A DNA stretch of 64,000 nucleotides from Methylococcus geothermalis (GTDB lineage: Bacteria; Pseudomonadota; Gammaproteobacteria; Methylococcales; Methylococcaceae): contig NZ_CP046565.1 in assembly GCF_012769535.1 (NCBI RefSeq), positions 3,191,501-3,255,500 on the forward strand, given 5' to 3'. A model generated the notes under the pieces. It was not told the origin of the DNA, made no database searches, and saw only the letters and a list, made by a program, of their open reading frames with translations. Position 1 is the first letter of the stretch, and each line of letters opens with the position of its first letter. Positions 1 through 7,561 of this stretch are shown one piece after another. A program made the position numbers and the translations under genes.

Positions 1-273
1 GGGAACGAAGGGATCGCCCGCCGCGCCGCCCTCCCCGTTCAGGAACCCCAAGGTCTCGACGATCCGGCCGCGGATGCGCTCGCGCAACTCGGCCGTCGCC
101 GCATGGGTGAAGGTGACGACCAGGATGTCCCGCACCTCCCGTTCCTGCTCCAGCAGCAGCCGCAGATACAGGCCGCAGATGTTCCAGGTCTTGCCGGTGC
201 CGGCGGAGGCTTCGATCAGGTTGACGCCCGCCAGCGGACAGCCGAAGACGTCGAGGGGATGTGCCGGGGTCAT
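1..273 (-). CDS. recB: RecBCD nuclease/helicase subunit RecB, N-terminal fragment (runs off the window)
   Basis: Only the first 91 codons are present; the gene continues past base 1. The translation begins MTPAHPLDVFGCPLAG and carries the Walker A motif EASAGTGKT near residue 22, followed by DILVVTFTHAATAELRERIR, the typical N-terminal pattern of RecB-type UvrD-like helicases. RecB is the 3'-5' helicase and nuclease subunit of exonuclease V, which processes double-strand ends for recombination and degrades foreign linear DNA. The ATG overlaps the recC stop by four bases (ATGA), so the two are translationally coupled. Confidence 0.9.
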   Translation of the reverse strand, partial: MTPAHPLDVFGCPLAGVNLIEASAGTGKTWNICGLYLRLLLEQEREVRDILVVTFTHAATAELRERIRGRIVETLGFLNGEGGAAGDPFVP

Positions 274-3200
274 GGTAGGCGCGGGTCGTCCAAGTGGCCC
301 AATAGCGGACCGAATACGGTTTCGGCAGCGAGAACGAACCCATCATCCAGGGGATCGGTCACGCCCCGCAACGCCAGCCGGTAGGCGGGGTCCATGGATT
401 CGCCATAGCTGAAATCGGAGGATTCCCAGCGCTTGCGCGCCTCCCGTTCGGCGAGCTCGAAGTCGTCCTGGCGTCGTTTCATGGCATAGGCCCAGGCGCT
501 CTTCGGAAAGAAATGCAGCGGCTGCCGTAACCCCAGGCGGTAGAGGCCGACCAGCTCCTGCAATCGTTCGCCCGCATCTGCGACGGGCTTGAGCCGGAAT
601 TCGCCGTCCCGCGAAACCCAGGTCGTGGCCGGCTCCACGCCTCGGGTAGCCATCGCATTCAGGAACAGGTGGTCGAGCCAGCCGGAAAGATAATCCGCCG
701 GCCGGGTGTCGTCGTAGCGCCAGCGCACCAGCCCGGTCACGCGGATATCGCCCAGCACGCCACTCAAGGTCCAGTCCTCGCCCTCGATCCGGAAATCGAA
801 CGTACCCGGCAGCGGATCGAGCGGGTCTTCCCGCGTGTACCCGGCGATCCTGCCGGCGTAATCCCGAATCCGCGCCAGCTCCTTCTGGAGCAGCAGTTCG
901 CCGAAACGGCCGTGGGGGTATTCGTTGCCGGCCTTCGCGGCCGCCTCGATCGCCTCTTCCGAAGCGCCCGACAGGATCAGCGGCAGCAATCTCGCCGCCA
1001 CCTTCCCGTGATCGAAAGGTCCCGCCAGGAACGGCTCGTCGTCGGCCAACTCCTCCTCGCCCTCGGCCAGGGTGAGCCCCAGGCGCTGCTCCAACAGATA
1101 GCGGCAGGGGTTGCGGAAGAAACGCTTCAAGCCATCCAGCGTCAGCTCGCGCCATTCCGGCTCCGGTGCGGCCAGCGGTGCGGGGAAGAAGGGGGCGGTT
1201 TCCTTGTCCGCATCCTCCTGATCGTCTTCCCCCGCGGGAACGGCCTTCGGCCCGCGGCCGTGTTCCTTCCCTCCCGCCACCCCGCCCCCGCCCATCGCCG
1301 CCGCCAAAGCCTCGCAATATTCCGCATTGAAGCTGACCAGACGCGGATCCTTGGGCAGCCCGGCGTCGAAATACACCGGCGAGAACGCCTGCAACGGATG
1401 CTCGACCACCAGCCGCCGGCGGGCCTCGTCCCGGCTTTCGCCCTCCGCGGCGACCAGCGGCAGCAGGTAGTCCAGCAACTCCGACAGCAGCGTCGAGGGC
1501 GGCAGGTGACTGTTGTCGCGCACGCTGCGGCCGGTGTAGCTGAGGTAGAGCCGCTCCCGTGCCGCCAGGAGCAGGTCGAGGAATACATTGCGCTCGTCGT
1601 GCCGGCGCTGGCGGTCGCCACGGCGCGGGGCCCGGGCGATCAGATCGAATTCGGCCGGCCGGTCCGGGCTGGGGAACACGCCGTCGTTCAAGCCGATGAC
1701 GCAGACCACGCGGTACGGCAGGTTACGCAGGCTAGTCATGGCGGTGAAGGTGACTCGCCCGGAGGGCATGCCGCCCCGGGCCGGGTCGTCCAGCAAGGAT
1801 TCCAGCGCCGCCCGCACCACGTCCGGCTCGATCGGCCCGGCCATGCCGGCCTCCGCCCAGTGCCGGGCCAGGGTGGCGATGGCCTCGCGGACCGCCTGCA
1901 GCGCGGTGATACCCTCCGCCGTCTCGGCCAGAAAATCGCCCACCAGGGCATTCAGCCGCTCGACCCACCGGTCGGGTGCCACCGGCGTACTCCAGGCGCG
2001 GTGCCAGTGATCCAGCGTGTCCACGAAATGGGCGAATCCACCCAGGGCCAGCGCCTCCGACCCTTCCGCATCCGCGGCCGGCAAGCGCCCGTCGAACGGC
2101 ATGGGGGTCTCCCCCATCGCATAGCCCAGAAACAGCCGGTCCAGGCCGTCGCGGAAACTGTGCCGCTCGACCTCCGGCAGCCCCGCCGACTTCCGGTGCG
2201 CTCCGTCCAGCCCCCAGCATATGCCCGCCGCCTGGAACCAGTCGTGGATGCGATCCAGATCGTCCTGGCTCAGGCCGAAACGCGCATGCACCAACGGACG
2301 CTGCAGGAACTCGTACACCATGCTGGCCTTGCAGCGGGAGGCGAACAGATCGAGCAGGGCCAGCAGCGCAGCCGCCGCCGGATTCTCCACCGCGCTGCGC
2401 CGGCCGGTGATCGTGTAGGGAATGCGCCGCGCCGGCGGCACCGTGCCGAACACCGCGTCGATGAGGGGCGCCGCCTCTTCCAGCCGCGGCGTGACCACCA
2501 GGACCTCCGAGACTTTCAGCGCATCGGGCTGGGCCAGCATCGCCAGCAACTGATCGTGCAGCACCTCCAGCTCCCGCACCAGCGAATGGCAGACATGCAC
2601 CTCGATGCTGCGGTCCCCCGCCAAACGCGAGCAGCAGCCCGGCTCGGGATCGCGCAGATCGAGGATGGCCTCCTGCACCGTCGCCAGCAGGCCGGGCCCG
2701 CCACGGGACTCGAACAAGGCATCGTCGACCACCGCGCCCTCCGCCCGGTCGAACAGCAGGTCGATGTGCGCCTGGGTCTGCTGCCCCCAGGTCGCCAACA
2801 GGCGATTGCCGGTCTCGCGGTACAGCGCATCGCCCCGCGCTTCCAGATAGCCCAGCCGCCTGGGCTCGACGATCTCGAACCAGTACTCCCGGCACGGATT
2901 CAGCACGTACAGATGCAGTTCCATCCAGCGCGCCAGCTTGCCGAGGATGTCCAGATACAGCGGCGGAATGGTCGGGAGACAGAACAGGTGGGCCCGCTCC
3001 GGCAGCCCGGCCCGCCGCGTCGCCTCCGGGCCCATCGCCTCCGCCGCCCGGAAGAACGCCACCGAAGGATGCTCCCGCCGCGCCCCCAGCTCATCCATCA
3101 GCACCCGCCACAGCGCCGCCTGCCAAGCCTCGTCTTCCCGGCTCTCCGCCAACCCGTCGGCCGGCTTCCCCTCCAGCCACGCCGCCAGCCAGTCGGGCCG

Positions 3201-3620
3201 GTAGGTGATGTACTGCTCCAGCAAACGCGCCACCCGCTGCGCCAGATCGAACCGCATCGCCGCATCGGCCCGGCTCAGGTAAGACACCAGGCGCGGATGC
3301 GCCGCAACCAGGGACTCCTCACCCAGCGCCCGGAACACCCGCCAGGCCAACGTCGCCGGCTCGAAAGGCGAGGCCTCCCGCACCTCGATCACATGGCCGA
3401 TCTGCGCCCACAGCCATTGCGCCAGGTAACTGAATTCGACGTTCGCGCACACCCCGAAGCGATCCGCGCAATCCAGCTCCAGTCGCCGCCGCACGCCCAC
3501 GCTGGGCACGATGAGCTGCTCCGCCACGAACGGATCGGCCGGCCCTTGCCCCAGATCGTCGAACAGACGCTCCGCCAGGGATTCGAAGCGGTTGGAGAAG
3601 ACGATGTTGAGGGGGGTCAT
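270..3620 (-). CDS. recC: Exodeoxyribonuclease V gamma subunit RecC
   Basis: The protein is about 1116 residues, close to the usual RecC length of about 1120. It opens MTPLNIVFSNRFESLAERL, the characteristic RecC start, and contains RecC-like blocks such as CVIGLNDGVFPS near residue 640. RecC is the helicase-like but inactive subunit that recognises Chi in the RecBCD complex. I chose the ATG at 3620 because family members start at this point; an in-frame start ten codons upstream (3650) is possible. Neither start has a strong ribosome binding site. recB follows with a 4-base overlap. recD is not in the window. Confidence 0.92.
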   Translation of the reverse strand: MTPLNIVFSNRFESLAERLFDDLGQGPADPFVAEQLIVPSVGVRRRLELDCADRFGVCANVEFSYLAQWLWAQIGHVIEVREASPFEPATLAWRVFRALGEESLVAAHPRLVSYLSRADAAMRFDLAQRVARLLEQYITYRPDWLAAWLEGKPADGLAESREDEAWQAALWRVLMDELGARREHPSVAFFRAAEAMGPEATRRAGLPERAHLFCLPTIPPLYLDILGKLARWMELHLYVLNPCREYWFEIVEPRRLGYLEARGDALYRETGNRLLATWGQQTQAHIDLLFDRAEGAVVDDALFESRGGPGLLATVQEAILDLRDPEPGCCSRLAGDRSIEVHVCHSLVRELEVLHDQLLAMLAQPDALKVSEVLVVTPRLEEAAPLIDAVFGTVPPARRIPYTITGRRSAVENPAAAALLALLDLFASRCKASMVYEFLQRPLVHARFGLSQDDLDRIHDWFQAAGICWGLDGAHRKSAGLPEVERHSFRDGLDRLFLGYAMGETPMPFDGRLPAADAEGSEALALGGFAHFVDTLDHWHRAWSTPVAPDRWVERLNALVGDFLAETAEGITALQAVREAIATLARHWAEAGMAGPIEPDVVRAALESLLDDPARGGMPSGRVTFTAMTSLRNLPYRVVCVIGLNDGVFPSPDRPAEFDLIARAPRRGDRQRRHDERNVFLDLLLAARERLYLSYTGRSVRDNSHLPPSTLLSELLDYLLPLVAAEGESRDEARRRLVVEHPLQAFSPVYFDAGLPKDPRLVSFNAEYCEALAAAMGGGGVAGGKEHGRGPKAVPAGEDDQEDADKETAPFFPAPLAAPEPEWRELTLDGLKRFFRNPCRYLLEQRLGLTLAEGEEELADDEPFLAGPFDHGKVAARLLPLILSGASEEAIEAAAKAGNEYPHGRFGELLLQKELARIRDYAGRIAGYTREDPLDPLPGTFDFRIEGEDWTLSGVLGDIRVTGLVRWRYDDTRPADYLSGWLDHLFLNAMATRGVEPATTWVSRDGEFRLKPVADAGERLQELVGLYRLGLRQPLHFFPKSAWAYAMKRRQDDFELAEREARKRWESSDFSYGESMDPAYRLALRGVTDPLDDGFVLAAETVFGPLLGHLDDPRLP

Positions 3621-3777
3621 GATGATGTGAAAGGGATATTGGGTATTCAACGAAGCAGTTCATCGTCCCCACGCTCCAGCATGGGAACGCAGCCAAGGAC
3701 GCTCCAGCGTCAATGCCGTTGAGTCAAGACGCGTGATGATATATGACTTTTAACACATTGAAATTAAAGGACAAAAT

Positions 3778-4061
3778 ATGAAGGCCGCTTAGCAGGTTCC
3801 ATGTCACTAGGGTCTCCGACATCGCCCAAACGCTCCATGATCCGGCTTTCATCGCCGCGCATCGCACCCATGAAACCGCCTTTTCCCGCCAGCGCATCCT
3901 CACCTTTCCGGTCCTGGTCGCCTTATCTGTTGTGTGCCTTCAAAGGCAGCCTGCAATCCCTGCTCGATGAGTTGTTCGCCACCCTCAACGGCTCCTTGGC
4001 CCGCGTGGCGAGCCAAAGCGCCCTGTCGCAAGCCCGACAAAAGCTGAAGGCGACCGTCTTC
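3778..4061 (+). pseudogene. IS4-type transposase N-terminal remnant, frameshifted and truncated
   Basis: An ATG at 3778 with AAAGGA seven bases upstream opens MKAA and then stops. In the next frame the text continues RFHVTRVSDIAQTLHDPAF and QRILTFPVLVA; after another frameshift near 3930 it continues LLCAFKGSLQSLLDELF and SALSQARQKLKATVF. These are the N-terminal blocks of IS4-family DDE transposases. Homology stops abruptly at about 4061, where the sequence joins the antisense 3' end of the WYL gene, so the catalytic DDE region is lost. Terminal inverted repeats were not found. This is a dead fragment at the edge of the degraded accessory region. Confidence 0.75.
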
Positions 4062-4388
4062 AGCGTGGTAGCGCTGCACGGCGTTGCTCAAGGTCCTGGC
4101 GATTTCCTCGCGCAGAACCGGCGGCCCCAGGACTTCGACCCGATCGCCGAAACCGAGCAGCCACCAGCGCAGGCGCTGGGTGTTGGCGACCGTGGCGCGG
4201 AACAGGACGCGGCCGTCCGTTTGGCGTTCGCTGCGCCGATCCTCGCTTAAGGGTGACTCCTCGAGATGGACGGCGGTTTCGGCATCGAACAGCAGTTGCA
4301 CCTTGAGCCTGGCCGGGGGCGTCACGGTACCGGAGGTGGTCACGCTCAGGGCGTCCAGCGGGTAGTCGAAACAGGCTTTTTTAAATCC
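3900..4388 (-). pseudogene. WYL-domain transcriptional regulator, severed C-terminal fragment
   Basis: Read on the minus strand from about 4376, the frame gives ACFDYPLDALSV, then VQLLFDAETAVHLEESPLS and RLRWWLLGFGDRVEVLGPP. This matches the C-terminal extension (WCX) found behind WYL domains. It lacks a start codon and is preceded by an in-frame TAA at 4389-4391. It is the natural continuation of the WYL N-terminal piece at 5025-5807, which ends FKLERYAK before leaving homology. Family-like sequence ends near 4062; the frame then runs open to 3900 through the antisense of the transposase remnant. The fragment is probably not expressed as a separate protein. Confidence 0.75.
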
Positions 4389-4391
4389 TTA

Positions 4392-4406
4392 CTTTAAAAG
4401 TTAAAG
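4392..4406 (-). terminator. Small AT-rich hairpin after the insert's ORFs
   Basis: CTTTAA and TTAAAG flank a 3-base loop just downstream of the 42-codon ORF ending at 4415. The stem is only six A/T-rich pairs and there is no long T tract, so termination is speculative. Confidence 0.2.
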
Positions 4407-4414
4407 ATTTTATA

Positions 4415-4543
4415 TTAGTTATTCATAGTTCTAGCAACTGCATTAATATATTTCAACTGATCAGTTATAAGTTCATCAATTGACGGACATTCTGGTACAG
4501 GAGTTTTATTACACCCTATAAAGATTGAAGTAGCGAGTCGCAA
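4415..4543 (-). CDS. Possible 42-aa lipoprotein (TTG start) in the AT-rich insert
   Basis: Immediately after the TAA of the upstream ORF, a TTG at 4543 opens a 42-residue frame: LRLATSIFIGCNKTPVPECP, then a short acidic/helical tail ending ARTMNN. The hydrophobic stretch followed by IGC resembles a minimal lipobox, with Cys at position 11. An AAGGA lies about ten bases before the TTG. Because the frame is the same as that of the 134-aa ORF, readthrough of the single TAA would make one longer protein. Small Cys- and Pro-containing lipoproteins occur in phage lysis modules, but no family was recognised. The TTG start and expression are uncertain. Confidence 0.4.
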   Translation of the reverse strand: MRLATSIFIGCNKTPVPECPSIDELITDQLKYINAVARTMNN

Positions 4544-4948
4544 TTAAGCACATTCCTTTGTCATTTCATAATTTTTTATAACTTCACAATATTTCATCAC
4601 TTTAAATGCTTCGGGAGAAGTCAATGAAGTAATTGTAGCATTAGGATCAATAGGCTTAAGGTTTTCATCCTCATATGCAGGAGATTTTGAAATTAGTATA
4701 AACGCGAGTAAGAAATAACCAATAACCGCAGCTGGATTAATTGAATAAACCTTTTTAACAAAATCTTTGATTTCTCCATTAAAAAGTAAAGCAATAATAG
4801 TTACTGCCAATACTATAGGGAAAGTAACCAAAGCTGCGGTGTAGACTAACAATGCAATATACTTCCAATGCGGATATTCATTCCAAAGTTTAAATAGTTG
4901 ATTTTCAAATTCATTAGAAGTTTCAGAGGTAGAAACTGTTTTATTCAT
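4544..4948 (-). CDS. Small membrane protein of unknown function in the AT-rich insert
   Basis: This is a 134-residue protein with a hydrophilic N-terminus (MNKTVSTSETSNEFENQLF), a long hydrophobic segment around residues 30-58 (IALLVYTAALVTFPIV onward), a second around residues 72-90 (AAVIGYFLLAFILISK), and a hydrophilic tail rich in D/E/K ending EMTKECA. GGAG sits seven bases before the ATG, a good ribosome binding site. Codon use is strongly AT-biased, unlike all neighbours. I recognise no family. It shares orientation with the disrupted WYL gene and is followed directly by a possible small lipoprotein. A membrane location is predicted; function is unknown. Confidence 0.65.
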   Translation of the reverse strand: MNKTVSTSETSNEFENQLFKLWNEYPHWKYIALLVYTAALVTFPIVLAVTIIALLFNGEIKDFVKKVYSINPAAVIGYFLLAFILISKSPAYEDENLKPIDPNATITSLTSPEAFKVMKYCEVIKNYEMTKECA

Positions 4949-5024
4949 TGTGATCTCCGAATATTTAGTAATTTATTTATATGAAATAACGCCACTAAGA
5001 CATAAATTTCTTGAATCAGAATTT

Positions 5025-5807
5025 TTAATTGAATAACACCTTCGCGTAGCGTTCCAGCTTGAAGTTGCGCATGGGAGTAACCGTGCTGTCGAGCAAGGAG
5101 GCGGTTTCCATCCGATGCAGCACCAAGTGCTTCAGATCCGTATATTCGAAAAGGGTGGCGACGACGTAGATGATTCCATCACGTATCACCAGTCCCCGTG
5201 GGCTGACTTCGTAATCCCGGGTCGGTCCATGACGGGGCCGGTAACGCGTCAGGAACCGCCGGTCCTCAAATAATGCGGTGTGGACAGTCGCGAGAATGTC
5301 CGGGGGCACGTCGGGGTAAAGCAGCGGCTGGCTGTTGGGAATGACCTGAACCTTGGCAGGCCAGACCGAGTGACGGTCATCGCCTGCCGTATCCAAGGTC
5401 TCCCGCGCCCGCCGGAAATGGGGCCCGAGTTCATCCAGCGTCGAACGCGGCAACAGCGGAGTGAGAAACGCCTCGGCCAGCCGGAACATTAAGGCGGTTT
5501 TGACATCCAGCTTGGGAACGTCGAGAACCGCATCCCGCTGCCAGAACCAGAGATTGCCGTTCGGTCCGCTCCGGTAATCCAGGACGTGAAACACCGAAGT
5601 CAGGGCCATGAGGTTGCGCTCTACAGTGCGCTTATGGACCTCGTAGAGGGGATTGATGCCGGTCAGCTTGGCTTGGAGTTGCTGGGCCGTGATCCCGTCC
5701 GGCTCCCGAGGAATGAGGTGAAGCATGACCCATTGGCGGAGGATGGCATCCTTGGGTTCGTTGCGATTGGGTTTTTTGGGGGGACGCGGATCCTGGAAAT
5801 CTGTCAT
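5025..5807 (-). pseudogene. WYL-domain transcriptional regulator, severed N-terminal part
   Basis: The 260-residue frame starts MTDFQDPRPPKKPNRNEPK. It has an N-terminal helix-turn-helix region (residues about 20-85, with QWVMLHLIPREPDGITAQQL) and a WYL domain (residues about 150-245, with RFLTRYRPRHGPTRDYEVSP, GLVIRDGIIYVVAT and LVLHRMETASLL). It ends FKLERYAKVLFN at the AT-rich insert; its C-terminal domain lies at 3900-4388. WYL proteins are regulators often found with phage-defence and DNA-repair genes and are thought to sense nucleic-acid ligands. The truncated product might still fold as HTH plus WYL, so residual function cannot be excluded. Confidence 0.8.
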
Positions 5808-5820
5808 TCGCTGTCCTGCC

Positions 5821-6077
5821 TCAGTAAAGTAACCGGAAATCGGCGAGCCAGACGATCCGCCCGAAGCCGCATGCCTTGTCGTGATAACGCCGGTCGGCGG
5901 TGACCAGCAGGGCGACGGCGTGGTAGCGTGTGTCGAAAAGATGGATGCTGGAGCAATTGAATCCGATCCTCGACCACGCCGGCCAAGATAGCCAACGCCA
6001 AGTCACTGTCGGACGGGTTGTCGCGGGCCTGAAAAAAACCATTTCAGCGCGACGCTGGCATCGACCATCAGGATCAT
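5821..6077 (-). pseudogene. VapC-like PIN-domain toxin remnant
   Basis: The ATG at 6077 overlaps the antitoxin stop (ATGA). The first frame reads MILMVDASVALKWFF, the PIN start with its acidic residue, and continues LALAILAGVVEDRIQLLQ. The matching end lies in another frame: HLFDTRYHAVALLVTADRR and DKACGFGRIVWLADF, the typical PIN C-terminal block. About 40 residues of the middle of the domain are missing and the frame is shifted near 5935-5950. The ribonuclease toxin is therefore almost certainly inactive. Confidence 0.75.
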
Positions 6078-6306
6078 GGACGGCCGTCTTCCCGTGCGGC
6101 GCGCAGCTCTTCATCCGTAACGGCCGGGGCATGCCTGCGGCGCTCCAAAATCCGGCCGATCGCCTCGGCGCCGCGCTGCTTGCGCGCCGCGCGCTCCACC
6201 GTTTCGCGCATCGGCTCGGCGATGATGGCGCTCTTGTTTTGTTCTTGAAGGCTTCGTTGAAGGCGTTCTTGACGTCTTCCGGCACGCTGAAATGGACGGT
6301 GGCCAT
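6074..6306 (-). pseudogene. VapB-like antitoxin remnant with a one-base frameshift
   Basis: The frame starts MATVHFSVPEDVKNAFNEAF and loses register in an A-rich run near 6236-6244. The adjacent frame continues NKSAIIAEPMRETVERAARK and ends DEELRAAREDGRP, overlapping the toxin ATG. With one base restored the product would be about 77 residues: an N-terminal DNA-binding segment and a C-terminal toxin-binding tail, the standard antitoxin layout. Its degenerate partner follows directly. A sequencing error could mimic a single-base shift, but the toxin has a separate, larger lesion. Confidence 0.7.
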
Positions 6307-6362
6307 GGGCGGCCTTGCTTGTTGGAAAGTTCAACAAAGTATCGGCCAGGGCTGGGAGAAGA

Positions 6363-6797
6363 TCAAACCCGCATCAGCCGCGCCAGCAGACTTTCGACCC
6401 CGTCCCGCCCGCGCAGCTGGTTTTTCCAGTCCGCCGGGATGCCCGCAATCCCGAATCGGATGCCGGCCAGGCGCTCCGGAAGGTGTCGACGACGTAGCCG
6501 GTGCCGGCGGGATGCGTTCGTTGCGGCGCGGTCATGAGCACGTCGAGTTCGGTTCGCTCGTCGTCATCGAGGAATTCACTCAGCCCTTCAGCAAGGGCGT
6601 CGGCCTCGGCGATTTCGCCTTCCAGCAAGCGCCGCGCCAGCAGGCAATAGAGCGCACACGTCACGCCGCTGCGGGGATGGCCGTGGGTGGGCCTGCCCTG
6701 CTCGATCGCCAGCCGGACCAACTCCGCATCATCGCCCCGGTGCCACAGCGCCGGCGATGGCATCCGAGCGTGGCTGTGCGCTGGGTTCGATGGACAT
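6363..6797 (-). pseudogene. ADP-ribosylglycohydrolase family protein, internally deleted
   Basis: The ATG at 6797 opens MSIEPSAQPRSDAIAGA, the start typical of ADP-ribosylglycohydrolase (DraG/ARH-like) proteins. The text then jumps frame into ELVRLAIEQGRPTHGHPRSG, ALYCLLARRLLEGE and HPAGTGYVVDTFRSAW, C-terminal blocks of the same family. After another shift it ends NQLRGRDGVESLLARLMRV. More than half of the normal ~300-residue enzyme, including the N-terminal metal-binding motifs, is missing. The family removes ADP-ribose from proteins; this copy cannot be functional. Confidence 0.65.
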
Positions 6798-6884
6798 GCT
6801 GGAGGTTCTCCCTGACCCGGAAGCCGGCTATGGAAAGAAGGATACCGCAGGACGACGACAGCTTTGCTCACGGGCGAGGACTTG

Positions 6885-6917
6885 GCGGAGGACGCGCCCC
6901 GAAGCCGCGTCCTCCGC
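6885..6917 (-). terminator. Strong hairpin downstream of the respiratory gene block
   Basis: GCGGAGGACGCG and its perfect complement CGCGTCCTCCGC flank a 9-base loop, giving a 12-bp GC-rich stem 13 bases past the stop of the cytochrome c gene. There is no T tract on the minus strand, so it may be a stability element or a factor-assisted terminator. Confidence 0.55.
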
Positions 6918-6929
6918 AATCCCGGACCG

Positions 6930-7559
6930 CTATTTCAGTTTGGCATAGTAATCGGCCAGTTGACGGATCTCGGCGTCGCTGAGTTTTCCGGCGATCAGCC
7001 GCATGCGGCTGTAGATGTCGTTGGCGCGCCGGCCGCTCTTGTAGGCCAGGAGGGTCGCTTCGAGATAGGCCGCGCTCTGGCCGGCCAGGCGGGGGGTGTC
7101 GACCTTCTCGCCTTGGCCCGCCGCGCCGTGACAGGACGAACAGGCCGGCTCCATGCGCCGGCCTTCCCCGCGTTCGGCGATGCCGGTGGCATCCGCCGCT
7201 CCGCCGGCACCGAGCATCGGCGGCTGTTTGCCGTACCAGGCGGCCAGGTCGGCCATATCCTGGTCGCTCAAGGCCGATGCCATGGCGTTCATGATCGTCG
7301 CCGGGTCCTGCCGGTTACCGTTCTTGTAGTCCTGCAGTTGCCGGTACAGATAGGTCGGCAACTGGCCGTTCAGGTTGGGATTGGTACCGGTGCCGTCGTG
7401 GCAACCGGCGCAAGGGGCGGACAGCGCCTTGCCGCGGTCGGCGTCGCCCTTCTTGACGAAGTCGAGCACCGCCGGGGTCCAGGCCACCTTGCTGGAAGGC
7501 TCGGCTTCGGCGCCGGCCGCCAGCGTCATGCCGATCGTCGCAAGTAGAATGGCTTTCAT
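6930..7559 (-). CDS. Periplasmic diheme cytochrome c (c4-like)
   Basis: The 209-residue protein has a signal peptide (MKAILLATIGMTLAAGAEA) and two haem-binding motifs, CAGCH near residue 50 and CSSCH near residue 145, each starting a cytochrome c domain of about 90 residues, as in cytochrome c4. It is expected to carry electrons in the periplasm. The start at 7559 is two bases after the oxidase subunit I stop, so it is the last gene of the block and a likely electron donor to the ba3-type oxidase or to NorCB. The ending QLADYYAKLK is typical of the family. Confidence 0.85.
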   Translation of the reverse strand: MKAILLATIGMTLAAGAEAEPSSKVAWTPAVLDFVKKGDADRGKALSAPCAGCHDGTGTNPNLNGQLPTYLYRQLQDYKNGNRQDPATIMNAMASALSDQDMADLAAWYGKQPPMLGAGGAADATGIAERGEGRRMEPACSSCHGAAGQGEKVDTPRLAGQSAAYLEATLLAYKSGRRANDIYSRMRLIAGKLSDAEIRQLADYYAKLK

Positions 7560-7561
7560 CT

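Larger units (their letters stand above)
4377..5037 (-). mobile_element. AT-rich insert of about 660 bp interrupting the WYL regulator gene
   Basis: The base composition changes sharply from GC-rich to strongly AT-rich at about 4377 and returns at about 5037. The two flanks encode consecutive parts of one WYL protein, so this block was inserted, or replaced a short stretch. It carries two small ORFs in the same orientation as the broken host gene and no recognisable recombinase. The heptamer TTTTTAA occurs at both edges (4378-4384, 5022-5028), but splicing there does not restore the host frame, so it is not a clean target duplication. The mechanism of insertion is unknown. Foreign origin is inferred from composition. 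Confidence 0.6.

Noticed and set aside
669-3722. Very long open frame antisense to recC (plus strand)
   Set aside because: It is a high-GC mirror frame of a confidently assigned gene, rich in Arg/Gln/Pro, with no motifs or ribosome binding site.
4378-5028. TTTTTAA at both edges of the AT-rich insert as a target-site duplication
   Set aside because: Splicing at the repeat leaves an in-frame TAA in the WYL gene, and the heptamer is expected by chance in AT-rich DNA.
4377-5037. Insert as an integron gene cassette
   Set aside because: No GTTRRRY core sites or attC-like imperfect palindrome could be identified at the ends, and no integrase is nearby.
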